Below, piece after piece: positions 7,298-16,779 of a stretch of 45,470 nucleotides of DNA. This DNA is from an uncultured Saprospiraceae bacterium (GTDB lineage Bacteria; Bacteroidota; Bacteroidia; Chitinophagales; Saprospiraceae): contig CALJVJ010000073.1 in NCBI GenBank assembly GCA_937974625.1, positions 1 to 45,470 on the forward strand, read 5' to 3'. How positions within the stretch are numbered: the stretch's first letter is position 1; every line of letters starts with the position of its first letter. The notes below the pieces were generated by a model, which searched no databases, was not told the DNA's origin, and worked only from the letters and a program-made list of their open reading frames with translations. Made by a program: the position numbers and the translations under genes.

Positions 7298-8914
7298 TTA
7301 ATTTTTGGGTATTTTTTTCATAAAACTTTTCTTTTCTAGCTTTTTTAAGTTTATTCCCTTTTGCCTTGCCTGCTTAAGAATCGTTTTTACTTTAATCGAA
7401 TCTTTCTTATTGGCATATGCCTCAATCAACGTTTCGTAGGCCACTGAATTTTTACTACTTAATTGAATCGCACGATTGGCATCTTTAATGGCCATTTCGT
7501 GCTGACCTAAACTTTCATAAGCAGCAGCTCGATTATTTAAAGCGCTTAAAGAATTGGTATTGGTTTTTAAAGTATTGCTTGCTGCTTCAATCATTTTAAC
7601 TTTCTCCGCCTTTCTCTTTTCTAATACCTTAGAGGTCGATTCTAGTTGTAATTTATTGGGTTGGATAATCTTCGCTCTTTGCAAATCTTCTTCCGCTTTA
7701 TAGAGCTCGTCTAGTTTAATATTGGCGTTTGCTCGAACGATTAAGGCATCTGCATCATTCGGTGTTTTTGCTAATTTCACATCCATGTCTTCTACAGCTT
7801 CTACATATTGTCCTTTTTCATACAATAAAACTCCTCGATTATTTCTAGCAAACCCATAATTAGGATGCACCTCTAGAATATTGTCGTAGACATTATAGGC
7901 CGCTTGATTGTCCCCAATGGCTAAATAACTATTCGCTAAGGTCATCTGATTCAATAAAAACGCTGCTGTATCTTTGGTAGAAGGAACTCCTTTTTCTAGA
8001 GATTTGATAGCTGCTTGGGGTTGATTGGAGAATCCAGCAATCAAGCCAAAATAATTTTCAATCAGTTCTTCGATATCTTGGGTCAAATGTCCTTGCGTCT
8101 CGATATTTGATAGCGCAAAAACGGTATCGATTTGTCCATCCCCTTCTAATTTTAGTTTTTGAAAACCAAATCGGTCCCGCAAACCTAAATATTTAAAATC
8201 TGTAGCAATAATAATCCCAGTAGGCACTTTTTCCCAAATACCCCAGATGACCATTTGAGCGCCACAATCGTTCCCAGCGGCGGCGGCTTCAGATTCTCCA
8301 GGGGTATCATGATGGTCAAAATAGTCTTTATCAATCTCTATACTCGTATTTAAATTTTCTTCAGCTGATTTACTTGCCAATCGTCTTTTTATCGTTATAT
8401 GTGGTGTTAATTCATCCTTCGTATTTGGTTGAAAAGGAAGTAATAACACATTAAATTCTGCATTTTCGGTGAAATCTGGACACGTTAACTTTTCTACTAT
8501 TGGCAATGGTGGCGGTTCTTTAATCGTCGTATATATATAATAACCTAAACCACTCGCTAACACCAAAAAAATACCGATTAATACACTTGTCATATTTCTC
8601 TGCCCAGTACTTGGACGCATAGCTGGTTCGTAATGACTTATGTCAAAATCGTCATTTTCTATATCTTCTACTAACTGTAAAACAGTCCGATTAACTGAGT
8701 TATATACTAAATTGGCGTCCTCTTTTTCTACTAACCCTTGGCTAAAATCTCTTTCCGCACCTTCATATTTTGCTTGTGCCAACCGAGCCACTTTACTCAT
8801 AGAACGATAAGGCCGATTAGCTTCTAAAAAAGCAATCAACTCCTTTAGTGCTTTGGGCGTATCTGCTTTGGCAATACTAGATTTTACGGCTTGTATGACT
8901 TGCTGTTTGGTCAT
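7298..8914 (-). CDS. Membrane-anchored TPR protein with N-terminal effector-associated (EAD11-like) domain
   Basis: A 538-residue protein in three parts. Residues about 3-86 are a helical domain whose pattern (ALKELIAFL..., then YEGAERDFSQGLVEKEDANLVYNSVNRTVLQLVEDIE) resembles the effector-associated domains (EAD11 type) of Bacteroidota conflict and signalling proteins. Residues about 109-131 form one transmembrane helix. Residues about 140-538 hold an extracytoplasmic domain followed by tetratricopeptide repeats, clearest at 330-450 and 455-530. The basic residues before the helix predict the EAD in the cytosol and the TPRs in the periplasm. In known systems EADs act as adaptors recruiting partner proteins that carry the same EAD; no such partner is in this window. 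TPR and TM calls are secure, the EAD call is moderate. Confidence 0.75.
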   Translation of the reverse strand: MTKQQVIQAVKSSIAKADTPKALKELIAFLEANRPYRSMSKVARLAQAKYEGAERDFSQGLVEKEDANLVYNSVNRTVLQLVEDIENDDFDISHYEPAMRPSTGQRNMTSVLIGIFLVLASGLGYYIYTTIKEPPPLPIVEKLTCPDFTENAEFNVLLLPFQPNTKDELTPHITIKRRLASKSAEENLNTSIEIDKDYFDHHDTPGESEAAAAGNDCGAQMVIWGIWEKVPTGIIIATDFKYLGLRDRFGFQKLKLEGDGQIDTVFALSNIETQGHLTQDIEELIENYFGLIAGFSNQPQAAIKSLEKGVPSTKDTAAFLLNQMTLANSYLAIGDNQAAYNVYDNILEVHPNYGFARNNRGVLLYEKGQYVEAVEDMDVKLAKTPNDADALIVRANANIKLDELYKAEEDLQRAKIIQPNKLQLESTSKVLEKRKAEKVKMIEAASNTLKTNTNSLSALNNRAAAYESLGQHEMAIKDANRAIQLSSKNSVAYETLIEAYANKKDSIKVKTILKQARQKGINLKKLEKKSFMKKIPKN

Positions 8915-9014
8915 TTTTTTAATGAATTTGACTCGAATTTAGTTTATAAACAACTTTTATCAAAGCGGCAGTTCATTTTAAAACATATTTTACTTTTCCT
9001 TAACTATCATCTCT

Positions 9015-11495
9015 CTAAAAACTTATGCCGACTACTACACCCCAATTTAAATCCCCATTTTGAATACTTGCCACCGCATCCACTCTAAACAAGCGAATGA
9101 TATTCACCCCAATATTGTCTAGACCTGCATGCAGCTCAAAATAATTTTCTCCACCCGTAATTAACGCTTTCGCACCAACTACCGTCTTAAATCCTAATTT
9201 TCTAAACAGTGGTAACCTGTCCAAAAAGAAGCCTTCAAAGTGATGTTGATAGTGTCCTTCCAAATAACTATTGGTGGTGCTAAAATCATAATAAGGCAAG
9301 CGCAAAAAAGAAAAGCGGTACTGATTCGGATTGCCTATGGCCGTTTGGTTGCCATTAAAATGTTTGTAATCTATAAAACTTACTTTACTTTTATTTAAAA
9401 ATAATCCACCTTCTATATTAAATTGAGAATAGCCAAATAAACCCATATCTATCGTTTTTCGAATCTCCGCTGATAAATGGTCGAAATCAACATCGCTTCC
9501 AAGGCTGTTAATCCCTTTCCGATAACGTATCCACATATCGGGAAATTTAGTCCCTGTAATAATTTTTCTATCGGGGTAAGTCAGGTATTTCTGTCCAAAT
9601 CGTAGGCGAAATCTCATTTGAAAAATAAGTGCTTGATGTGGGTCAAATGAAGGCGTAAAATTATTCGGGTCTTTAGGGTCGTTAGCTGTAAAAACTCGAC
9701 TTTCTTTATAAAAATAGCTAATATCGCTTTCATTTATCAATGGCTTTCTGCTAGTATATTCTAAATTAAAGTAGAACAAACCCCCATTCCAAAATTCTTG
9801 TCGATACTGTGCTTCACCGAAGTAAGCATCGTATATTTTGGCATAATTTCGATGAAATAAGGTCGTGTAAAGCGTATTTACAGTCTCTGAAATAGGCTTA
9901 TTGCCATTAAATTGTGCCGCTTCTCTCCCGCCACTTATTCGCATTTGTCGGTATTTTTTATACTCCCAACTATAAGTCATATTCACTTTCCCTCGCCATT
10001 CTTTATCTCCAAACCCATAGGATAAACTTGGAGCTATCCGCATCCAGTTGTTCCCTTCTTCGTCAAAACGTTTGAAATAGTTTAAATTCAGATAGCCGTA
10101 ATACCCTTGCACTGTATTATACTGTATCGTCGTCAATGGTGAAGCTATACTTAAAGACTGTCCTTTAAAACTTCTTCTATGCGTATAGCCCGCAAATAAA
10201 TCCATGGTCTTAAAACGATTGCTTATCGCATCCATCGAATCTCTATAAGGTTTTGATTTTCGAACAATTTGTAAACTGTCTTTTACCACATAATCTACCG
10301 CCTCTTCGGTCGTCAATGGAATGGGGCGGACTGTATCCCAATACATCAATGTTTTCTGATTGGATTCTGCTTCTACTTTTAGGACTTCATTGGAGAAAAA
10401 ATCGTCCTTAAAATTTGGCACTAAATCATAATTGGTAAATATCCCTGTGAAAGTACCGCCTGTTTCCAACCCCATTACACTAATTTTAAAATTAATGGTC
10501 TGCGAAAATTGTCGCCAGACATCGGGTGCTTGGACAGGTACATGCACTTGTTTAAATATTAACGAATCTACCACAGGAATCTTCATCGCTTCTTTGGTCA
10601 ATCCCAATTCTAAACTTTGAATATTCCATAAATCTTCTACAATATAAATGTGCCCATAAAAAACGGGTAAAGCTGGATTTTTGGGAAAGACTTCTATTTT
10701 ATTAATTAAATTTCCTGATTCATCAGAAAACGTACCAACCAATTTATACCGATAATAAGACAAAGCCCGATTCCCTATCGGAGACATCACTTCTCGACCT
10801 AATCCACTTATCGTATTTTCATAAAAATTAAAATCCATTGCCCCTGCACTATTAAAACTAAAACCATTGTCATTGCCCGATATCTTTGAAGAAATCATTA
10901 TTTCCTTATAATCATTGGGTTCTTGTTTATGCAATTTTGCCAAAGATTCTGATAAATAAACAATGCCTTGTCGATTAGAATCTAAGACCCCATCGGTCAT
11001 CACATCGACATCCATTCCCATAATTTTTTTGGGTGCCTTGTAGATTTTTTGTATGCCCTTTATATAAACATCACAGGAATAAGCCTTCACCTGTTTTAGA
11101 TAATAATCGCGTTTGGCAATCGCCTTTCGGATAACTGGATAGGCAGGGTCTTCAGCATTGGCGGATACAACTACTTCTTGTAAATTAACCGCTTGCTGTG
11201 GTAAAATCACATTTAAGCGCGTCGGCTTATCGCCAATTGTCACCCGTTTAATTTGTTGCTGATAACCAACGTACTGGAACACAATTTCATAATCACCTGT
11301 CACCAAATTTAATTCATAATCCCCCTCAATATTGGTCGTCGTCCCTTCAGAAGTACCTTTTAAATATACACTAGCAAAGGCTAAGGGTTCACCTTCACTA
11401 TCGGTAACGGTGCCAGACAACTGAGCATAAAGCGAAGTAACATTTATTATGAAGAAAAAAAACAAGGTAGTGCTAATGAGACTGGAAAGTTTCAT
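9015..11495 (-). CDS. DUF5686 / carboxypeptidase-regulatory-like domain outer-membrane protein
   Basis: An 826-residue secreted protein starting with a signal peptide (MKLSSLISTTLFFFFIINVTSLYAQ). Residues about 26-105 are a CarboxypepD_reg-like beta-sandwich (LSGTVTDSEGEPLAFASVYLKGT, then YELNLVTGDYEIVFQYVGYQ), the plug-like module often found at the N-terminus of TonB-dependent receptors. The rest matches the DUF5686 family: a mixed region followed by many amphipathic strands ending in GDLNWGVVVGISF, consistent with an outer-membrane barrel that ends in Phe. There is no TonB-receptor plug domain, so it is not a standard SusC-type receptor. The function of DUF5686 proteins is not established. 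It is divergent from the M36 protease gene. Confidence 0.85.
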   Translation of the reverse strand: MKLSSLISTTLFFFFIINVTSLYAQLSGTVTDSEGEPLAFASVYLKGTSEGTTTNIEGDYELNLVTGDYEIVFQYVGYQQQIKRVTIGDKPTRLNVILPQQAVNLQEVVVSANAEDPAYPVIRKAIAKRDYYLKQVKAYSCDVYIKGIQKIYKAPKKIMGMDVDVMTDGVLDSNRQGIVYLSESLAKLHKQEPNDYKEIMISSKISGNDNGFSFNSAGAMDFNFYENTISGLGREVMSPIGNRALSYYRYKLVGTFSDESGNLINKIEVFPKNPALPVFYGHIYIVEDLWNIQSLELGLTKEAMKIPVVDSLIFKQVHVPVQAPDVWRQFSQTINFKISVMGLETGGTFTGIFTNYDLVPNFKDDFFSNEVLKVEAESNQKTLMYWDTVRPIPLTTEEAVDYVVKDSLQIVRKSKPYRDSMDAISNRFKTMDLFAGYTHRRSFKGQSLSIASPLTTIQYNTVQGYYGYLNLNYFKRFDEEGNNWMRIAPSLSYGFGDKEWRGKVNMTYSWEYKKYRQMRISGGREAAQFNGNKPISETVNTLYTTLFHRNYAKIYDAYFGEAQYRQEFWNGGLFYFNLEYTSRKPLINESDISYFYKESRVFTANDPKDPNNFTPSFDPHQALIFQMRFRLRFGQKYLTYPDRKIITGTKFPDMWIRYRKGINSLGSDVDFDHLSAEIRKTIDMGLFGYSQFNIEGGLFLNKSKVSFIDYKHFNGNQTAIGNPNQYRFSFLRLPYYDFSTTNSYLEGHYQHHFEGFFLDRLPLFRKLGFKTVVGAKALITGGENYFELHAGLDNIGVNIIRLFRVDAVASIQNGDLNWGVVVGISF

Positions 11496-11880
11496 TTAAG
11501 TCGGGTTTAACTGGGTGATTATCAAGCTCTTTTTCACAGACATTGTGGGCTGGTCTCAATATAGTAATTTTAACGAAATGAGACCCAATAAATTAAGCAG
11601 CTATTTGAGTTTAACATTTTATCAAGCCACTTCTTTTCTATATTACAAATTCTACTTACTCCTGACCATCCCATTCTACAGAAGATTAGCCACCCATGTT
11701 AAAACCTATAAATATTTCTTCAAAAAATAAATTTTATAAAAAAAAATCCTATTTTTGAACTCTACCATCGAAACTATCTATCAATCTCACACTATTTACG
11801 TCTTCCCAATGAATTATATGCCTATATAGTATCACACTCTATATTGTTTATTTTTTTACTTATAAACCAAATACCTAAAT
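11496..11880. other. Intergenic region between DUF5686 and M36 protease genes
   Basis: A 385-nt divergent spacer. The only gene-like stretch is a GTG-started 71-codon frame (11515-11730) with no recognisable protein features, which I do not accept as a gene. A TATTTTTG word at 11750-11757 is the best promoter candidate for the protease. The rest is AT-rich without clear structure. Confidence 0.6.
11750..11757 (+). promoter_or_regulatory. TATTTTTG, candidate -7 box for the M36 protease
   Basis: Matches TAnnTTTG about 125 nt upstream of the ATG at 11881. No convincing -33 TTG lies 17-23 nt upstream, so the call rests on the -7 word alone. Confidence 0.35.
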
Positions 11881-14800
11881 ATGAAACAATACCTCCTTTT
11901 TACCAGTTTTTTGGTCTTTATGACCCTACAACTCTCAAGTCAAAGCCTAGAATTTATTATTCAACAACAATTAAATTCCACTGCCAATGAGTTTAGTCTT
12001 TCCGCACAAGATGTCTCAGAGTGGTCTATTACAGATAACCATGTAAGTAAAAATAGTAATGTTCGCCATCTTTATATTCGTCAACAATATCAAGGCATTG
12101 AAATCATTGGAGCAAATGCATCCCTTCATTTGATGCAAGATAAAAAAAATGCTTCCCCATTAAGTTATCATAACAATTTCCAGCCCAATGCGGCGGCTAA
12201 TATTAATCAAGCTAATGCATCTGCCACCCCTCAACTGAAAGCCGCTGAAGCCGTGGCCACTGCTGCTAAACGGTTGGGCTATCATATTACTGACCCCATC
12301 GAAGTAATTAAAGTACTAGATAATTCTGGTAATCGAGTACTCCTTAGTAAAGGTGGGATTTCATTAGAAAATATTCCTGTCAAATTAGTTTACCAAGCTG
12401 ATACTAATGGTAACTTAAAGCTTGCTTGGGATTTTTCTATTCTGGAACTTAATCATGCCAATTGGTGGAGCATTAGAGTGGATGCACAATCGGGTCAGGT
12501 TTTAGATAAAAATAACTGGACGCTCTCTTGTAGCTTTAAAAAAACAGATGAATGCCAAGAAGAAACGAACCTGAATCATCAACACCATTTAAACATACCT
12601 AAGCCTAACAATACCAATCATACTAGTAGTATGGTTGCAGGTTATAATGTTTATGCGGTACCTGTAGAAAGCCCTAATCACGGAACGAGAACTATTGTTA
12701 GTGACCCCTCCGATGCTATCGCCTCTCCTTATGGCTGGCATGATGATAACGGTGCAGCTGGTGCTGAATATACCATTACTAGAGGAAATAATGTACATGC
12801 ACAAGAAGATAGAAATGGAAATAATGGTACTGGTTATAGTCCAGATGGTGGGACTAGTTTGACTTTTGATTATCCTATCGATTTGAATTTAGAACCTATC
12901 AATAATGAAGATGCGATGATTACTAATCTTTTTTATTGGAATAATATTATCCATGATGTTGCCTACCGACTTGGTTTTGATGAAGCTAGTGGTAACTTTC
13001 AAGAAAATAATTATGGAAATGGTGGATTCGGTAGTGATTATGTCTATGCCGATGCCCAAGATGGTAGCGGTTCAAATAATGCAAACTTCTCAACTCCACC
13101 TGATGGCTCTAATCCTAGAATGCAAATGTTTTTATGGACTGCACCAACTCCAGATATTGATGGAGACTTAGATAATGGTATCATTTTGCACGAATATGGC
13201 CATGGTATCTCTATTCGTTTGACAGGTGGCGCCTCCAACAGTGGGTGCCTGAATAATACCGAACAAATGGGTGAGGGATGGAGTGATTATTGGGGGGTCA
13301 TGCTCTCCATGAAAGCTACCGACCAAGGCCCTGACAAAAGAGGGGTTGGCACCTATGCACTTAATCAGCCAACTACTGGAAATGGTATCCGAACTTATCC
13401 TTACTCCACGGACATGACTATTAATCCACATACCTATGATGACATCAGTGGACTTACTGCTCCTCACGGTGTAGGGTCTCTTTGGTGTGCGATGATTTGG
13501 GAGATGTCTTGGGAATTAATTGAGGAACATGGTTTTGATGAAGATATTTATCAAGGCACAGGAGGAAATAATATTGCTATGCAACTAGTATTAGAGGGAA
13601 TGAAATTGCAACCCTGTAGTCCTGGTTTTATAGATGGTAGAGATGCTATTTTAAAAGCTGATACCGCATTATACGCGGGTGCTAATAGTTGTTTGATTTG
13701 GAGAGCTTTTGCTAAAAGAGGTTTGGGGTATAGTGCAGACCAAGGTAGTTCTAGTAGTAAAACGGATGGAACAGAGGCATTTGATTTACCTCCTGGTGTC
13801 AATGAAAATTGTATTACTACACCTGACTATGCAATCGTTATTAACCCTAATAGAAAATCTGCTTGTGCTGGTTCTGATTTTGTATACGATGTTTCTGTTT
13901 TAGCTTTTAATGGTTATACCGGTACCGTCACTATTTCAGATAATGTTTTTCCTGCTGGTACTAACTCTAATTTAGCAGAGACAACTTTTAGTTCCTTTCC
14001 TGCTACTACCACTTGGACAATATCAAATACCTCAGGGATAGCAGAAGGAGACCATCTACTAACAATAAACGGAACGGATGGAACTATTGCTCATGATAAA
14101 TCAGGGACCTTAGAGATTTTACCTGTTGCGGATGCACCGACCTTAGTTGCTCCTGCTAATAACTCGACGGTTAGTAGTTTAAATCAAACCCTTTCGTGGA
14201 ATACTGCTACAGGTGCGACCCATTATGATTTGCAAATAGCTACTGATGCCGCTTTTAATACTATTATTTTAGATGTATCAACTATCACTGGGACTTCCTA
14301 TGCCTCAGGACTTTTATCCCCAAATACTACTTATTTTTGGCGGGTTAAAAGTAATTCTTGTGCAACGAGTAGTTATAATGTTTTTAGCTTCTCTACTATT
14401 TCTTCTTGTGGACAAACCTTTACAGATAGTGGTGGCGCAAATGGCAATTATGAAAATAATGAATTTCAAGAGTGGATATTTTGCCCTGATAATGTTGGAG
14501 ATGCGGTTATCGTCAATTTCACGAGCTTTGAATTGGAAACCGCTGGATCAACTAGTTGCTGGGATGACTTGACCATCTATAATGGAAATAGTACTAGTGC
14601 TCCTTCTCTAGGGGCTTTTTGTGGAACTTCTCCTGATGATTTGCCGAATGGAGGGCTCATCTCTGCTACTAATGAAAGTGGCTGTTTGACTTTTGTCTTT
14701 GATTCTGATGGTTCTGTCCTACGTTCTGGTTGGGTAGCTACGATTAGTTGTGCTGACTGTCTTGTTCCTGTAGTCAATACTATCAACACTACTCCAGAAA

Positions 14801-16686
14801 ATTGTGGAAGTAATGATGGAAATATTACGGTTACGGCTAGCGCCTTTAACCCCGTGGAATATGTACTTACTCCAATTGGGGGCAGTGAAATTATTAATAC
14901 AACTGGTGTGTTTTCTAATTTATCTGCTGGTGACTACCAAATTGTTTTAAGGACACAAGGAGATGCAGATTGCGCGTCTAGTCCACAGTCTATTACTTTA
15001 ACCGCTATTACACCAACTATAAATACCCTTAATATTATAAATGAAAGTTGTAATGAGGTAGCAGATGGGTCGGTAACGATAACTTCTAATTTTAGTGGTT
15101 CTTTAGACTATTTACTTACCCCAACTGGAGGTACAACTATTATCAATGCTACAGGTGTTTTTACTGGCTTAACTACTGGTAGTTATTCCGTGGCTATTCG
15201 CCCATCAGGAGATAATCTCTGTGCTTCCCCCGATTCTTCTATTACTATCAATACAACAATTATTGCCCCACTTACTGTGACTGATTTTGAAATATGTTTA
15301 ACAGATATTCCCGCTTCTGGAGAAGGGTTAACGGCTACTTGTAGTGGCGATATTTGTGATGCGATTACTGTTGAACCTAATAGTGCAATTAATGCTAGTA
15401 ATACCACTGTCTGTGAAACTATATCTGTTAGTGGCAATACGCAACCCGTCTCGGAGATTTATTTGAGCATGAAGGTACAACACACTTGGGTAGGTGATTT
15501 ATCCGCTACCTTACAATCTCCTGATGGTACGGTAATCTCCCTTTTTAATGGTCCAGGAATACCTGCGTCTTCTTGGGGCTGTCATCAAAATAACTTAAAC
15601 CTAATTTTTGCTGATACTGCATCTATGACGGCAGAGGAATTAGAAAATATGTGTAATCCTAGTAGTGGAACCACTACCTATGCTATTGAAGGTGCCTTCC
15701 AATCTATAGATTTATTTTCCACACTTAATGGAGAAACGGCTAATGGAGATTGGACCATCTGTTTTTATGATAGCTATACTTCTCTCGACCACGGTGTGGT
15801 TGAAAGTATTACCCTTATTGTCAATCCTGCTCCTTCCGTCATTACTTGGTGGGATGCGCCAACAAATGGGAATATGCTATATACAGGGGACACTTTTGAC
15901 CCTGTTAATACGGGTACTGTAGACCCTAACCAAGTAGGAACTCATACGTTTTATGCACAATGTGAATGTGCTGGCTGTCCTAGTTCCAGAACTGTAGCCA
16001 CCTTTGACGTGAGTGGTAGCTACTATTTCTTAGATAATGATATGGATGGTTATGGTGATGCAAACACCAGTACTGTCGTCTGTTCTGGAGAAACTCCTCC
16101 AAGTAATTATGTGTCCAATTTCACTGATTGTGATGATACATATGACGGAGATATCATGATTATTATTAATGACCACCCGGTAGACGTAGAAATGCATCAA
16201 GCTAATGCTATGATTACATCAGAGGGAACAGTTGAACCAAATGCCAATTTAGTTACTTTCCAAGCGGGTGATGTGATTAGTTTGATGCCTGGTTTTCATG
16301 CTATGGCGGGTAGTAATTTTTTAGCTAAAATTGATAGTTGTGGACAACATCCATTGGCAACTTTAGTTGTAGATAATAGTAGTATTTCACGGCAAAATCA
16401 AAATAACTTACCTTCTAATATATCGAATATTTCTCTAAAAATATATCCTAATCCATTTATAAGTTCTACGCAAATTATTTTTCAATTACCTCAAGAAGAA
16501 AAAATAGCATTGTCAATTTATGACAACTTTGGACGGCTAATCGAAACTTATTACGATGGGGATTGGCAAGCAGCAGGTAGGTATCAAGTAACTTTTGATA
16601 GTGGAGATTTAACGACAGGATTATTTATTGCTGTTTTAAGAACTGAAAAATCCGTTGTCAGTCAGCGAATTGTTTTGGCGAGATAA
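11881..16686 (+). CDS. Secreted M36 (fungalysin) zinc metalloprotease with CUB, SprB-like, P-domain and T9SS type A tail
   Basis: A 1601-residue secreted protease. Order: signal peptide (1-20), fungalysin/thermolysin-type propeptide (about 25-220), then the M36 catalytic domain (about 255-650). The zinc site is intact: HEYGH at 437-441 and the third ligand E465 in GEGWSDYW. Accessory parts follow: an Fn3-like domain (about 750-838), a CUB domain (843-957), two tandem SprB-repeat-like modules (962-1043 and 1044-1125), a proprotein-convertase P domain (about 1175-1313), an Asp-rich calcium-binding-like motif (DNDMDGYGD to DCDDTYDGD, about 1384-1423), and a Por-type (type A) T9SS sorting domain (LKIYPNPF to the end, about 1519-1601). 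It should be exported by Sec, then by the T9SS, and degrade extracellular protein. Monocistronic, with a good terminator after it. Confidence 0.93.
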   Translation: MKQYLLFTSFLVFMTLQLSSQSLEFIIQQQLNSTANEFSLSAQDVSEWSITDNHVSKNSNVRHLYIRQQYQGIEIIGANASLHLMQDKKNASPLSYHNNFQPNAAANINQANASATPQLKAAEAVATAAKRLGYHITDPIEVIKVLDNSGNRVLLSKGGISLENIPVKLVYQADTNGNLKLAWDFSILELNHANWWSIRVDAQSGQVLDKNNWTLSCSFKKTDECQEETNLNHQHHLNIPKPNNTNHTSSMVAGYNVYAVPVESPNHGTRTIVSDPSDAIASPYGWHDDNGAAGAEYTITRGNNVHAQEDRNGNNGTGYSPDGGTSLTFDYPIDLNLEPINNEDAMITNLFYWNNIIHDVAYRLGFDEASGNFQENNYGNGGFGSDYVYADAQDGSGSNNANFSTPPDGSNPRMQMFLWTAPTPDIDGDLDNGIILHEYGHGISIRLTGGASNSGCLNNTEQMGEGWSDYWGVMLSMKATDQGPDKRGVGTYALNQPTTGNGIRTYPYSTDMTINPHTYDDISGLTAPHGVGSLWCAMIWEMSWELIEEHGFDEDIYQGTGGNNIAMQLVLEGMKLQPCSPGFIDGRDAILKADTALYAGANSCLIWRAFAKRGLGYSADQGSSSSKTDGTEAFDLPPGVNENCITTPDYAIVINPNRKSACAGSDFVYDVSVLAFNGYTGTVTISDNVFPAGTNSNLAETTFSSFPATTTWTISNTSGIAEGDHLLTINGTDGTIAHDKSGTLEILPVADAPTLVAPANNSTVSSLNQTLSWNTATGATHYDLQIATDAAFNTIILDVSTITGTSYASGLLSPNTTYFWRVKSNSCATSSYNVFSFSTISSCGQTFTDSGGANGNYENNEFQEWIFCPDNVGDAVIVNFTSFELETAGSTSCWDDLTIYNGNSTSAPSLGAFCGTSPDDLPNGGLISATNESGCLTFVFDSDGSVLRSGWVATISCADCLVPVVNTINTTPENCGSNDGNITVTASAFNPVEYVLTPIGGSEIINTTGVFSNLSAGDYQIVLRTQGDADCASSPQSITLTAITPTINTLNIINESCNEVADGSVTITSNFSGSLDYLLTPTGGTTIINATGVFTGLTTGSYSVAIRPSGDNLCASPDSSITINTTIIAPLTVTDFEICLTDIPASGEGLTATCSGDICDAITVEPNSAINASNTTVCETISVSGNTQPVSEIYLSMKVQHTWVGDLSATLQSPDGTVISLFNGPGIPASSWGCHQNNLNLIFADTASMTAEELENMCNPSSGTTTYAIEGAFQSIDLFSTLNGETANGDWTICFYDSYTSLDHGVVESITLIVNPAPSVITWWDAPTNGNMLYTGDTFDPVNTGTVDPNQVGTHTFYAQCECAGCPSSRTVATFDVSGSYYFLDNDMDGYGDANTSTVVCSGETPPSNYVSNFTDCDDTYDGDIMIIINDHPVDVEMHQANAMITSEGTVEPNANLVTFQAGDVISLMPGFHAMAGSNFLAKIDSCGQHPLATLVVDNSSISRQNQNNLPSNISNISLKIYPNPFISSTQIIFQLPQEEKIALSIYDNFGRLIETYYDGDWQAAGRYQVTFDSGDLTTGLFIAVLRTEKSVVSQRIVLAR
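14764..15255 (+). repeat. Two tandem SprB-like modules inside the M36 protease gene
   Basis: Two ~82-residue units (residues 962-1043 and 1044-1125) share a common plan: NTIN-x-T-x-E-x-C / NTLNIINESC, then YVLTPIGGSEIINTTGVF / YLLTPTGGTTIINATGVF, then LSAGDYQIVLR / LTTGSYSVAIR. This points to an internal duplication of an adhesin-type module. Confidence 0.75.
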
Positions 16687-16707
16687 TATTTAGTCTTATT
16701 ACTTAGG

Positions 16708-16750
16708 AACTCCTCTTTTGATTATTCCTTAGTCTAAAGAGGAGTTTTAT
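16708..16750 (+). terminator. Rho-independent terminator of the M36 protease gene
   Basis: Perfect 11-bp stem (16708-16718 with 16736-16746) around a 17-nt loop, followed by TT-AT, starting 21 nt after the stop codon. The T-run is short but the stem is strong. Confidence 0.7.
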
Positions 16751-16779
16751 ATAATGGCTTGGTTGTAATTTCCAATAAA

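Noticed and set aside
7278..7309. 9-bp inverted repeat at the TPR gene stop codon as a terminator
   Set aside because: No T-run follows on the minus strand; it overlaps a promoter-like word instead.
8891..9088. 65-codon plus-strand frame
   Set aside because: Overlaps two real minus-strand genes and has a composition typical of an antisense shadow.
11515..11730. 71-codon plus-strand frame in the spacer before the M36 protease
   Set aside because: GTG start, no domain, no signal peptide pattern, AT-driven composition; it sits where the promoter and leader should be.
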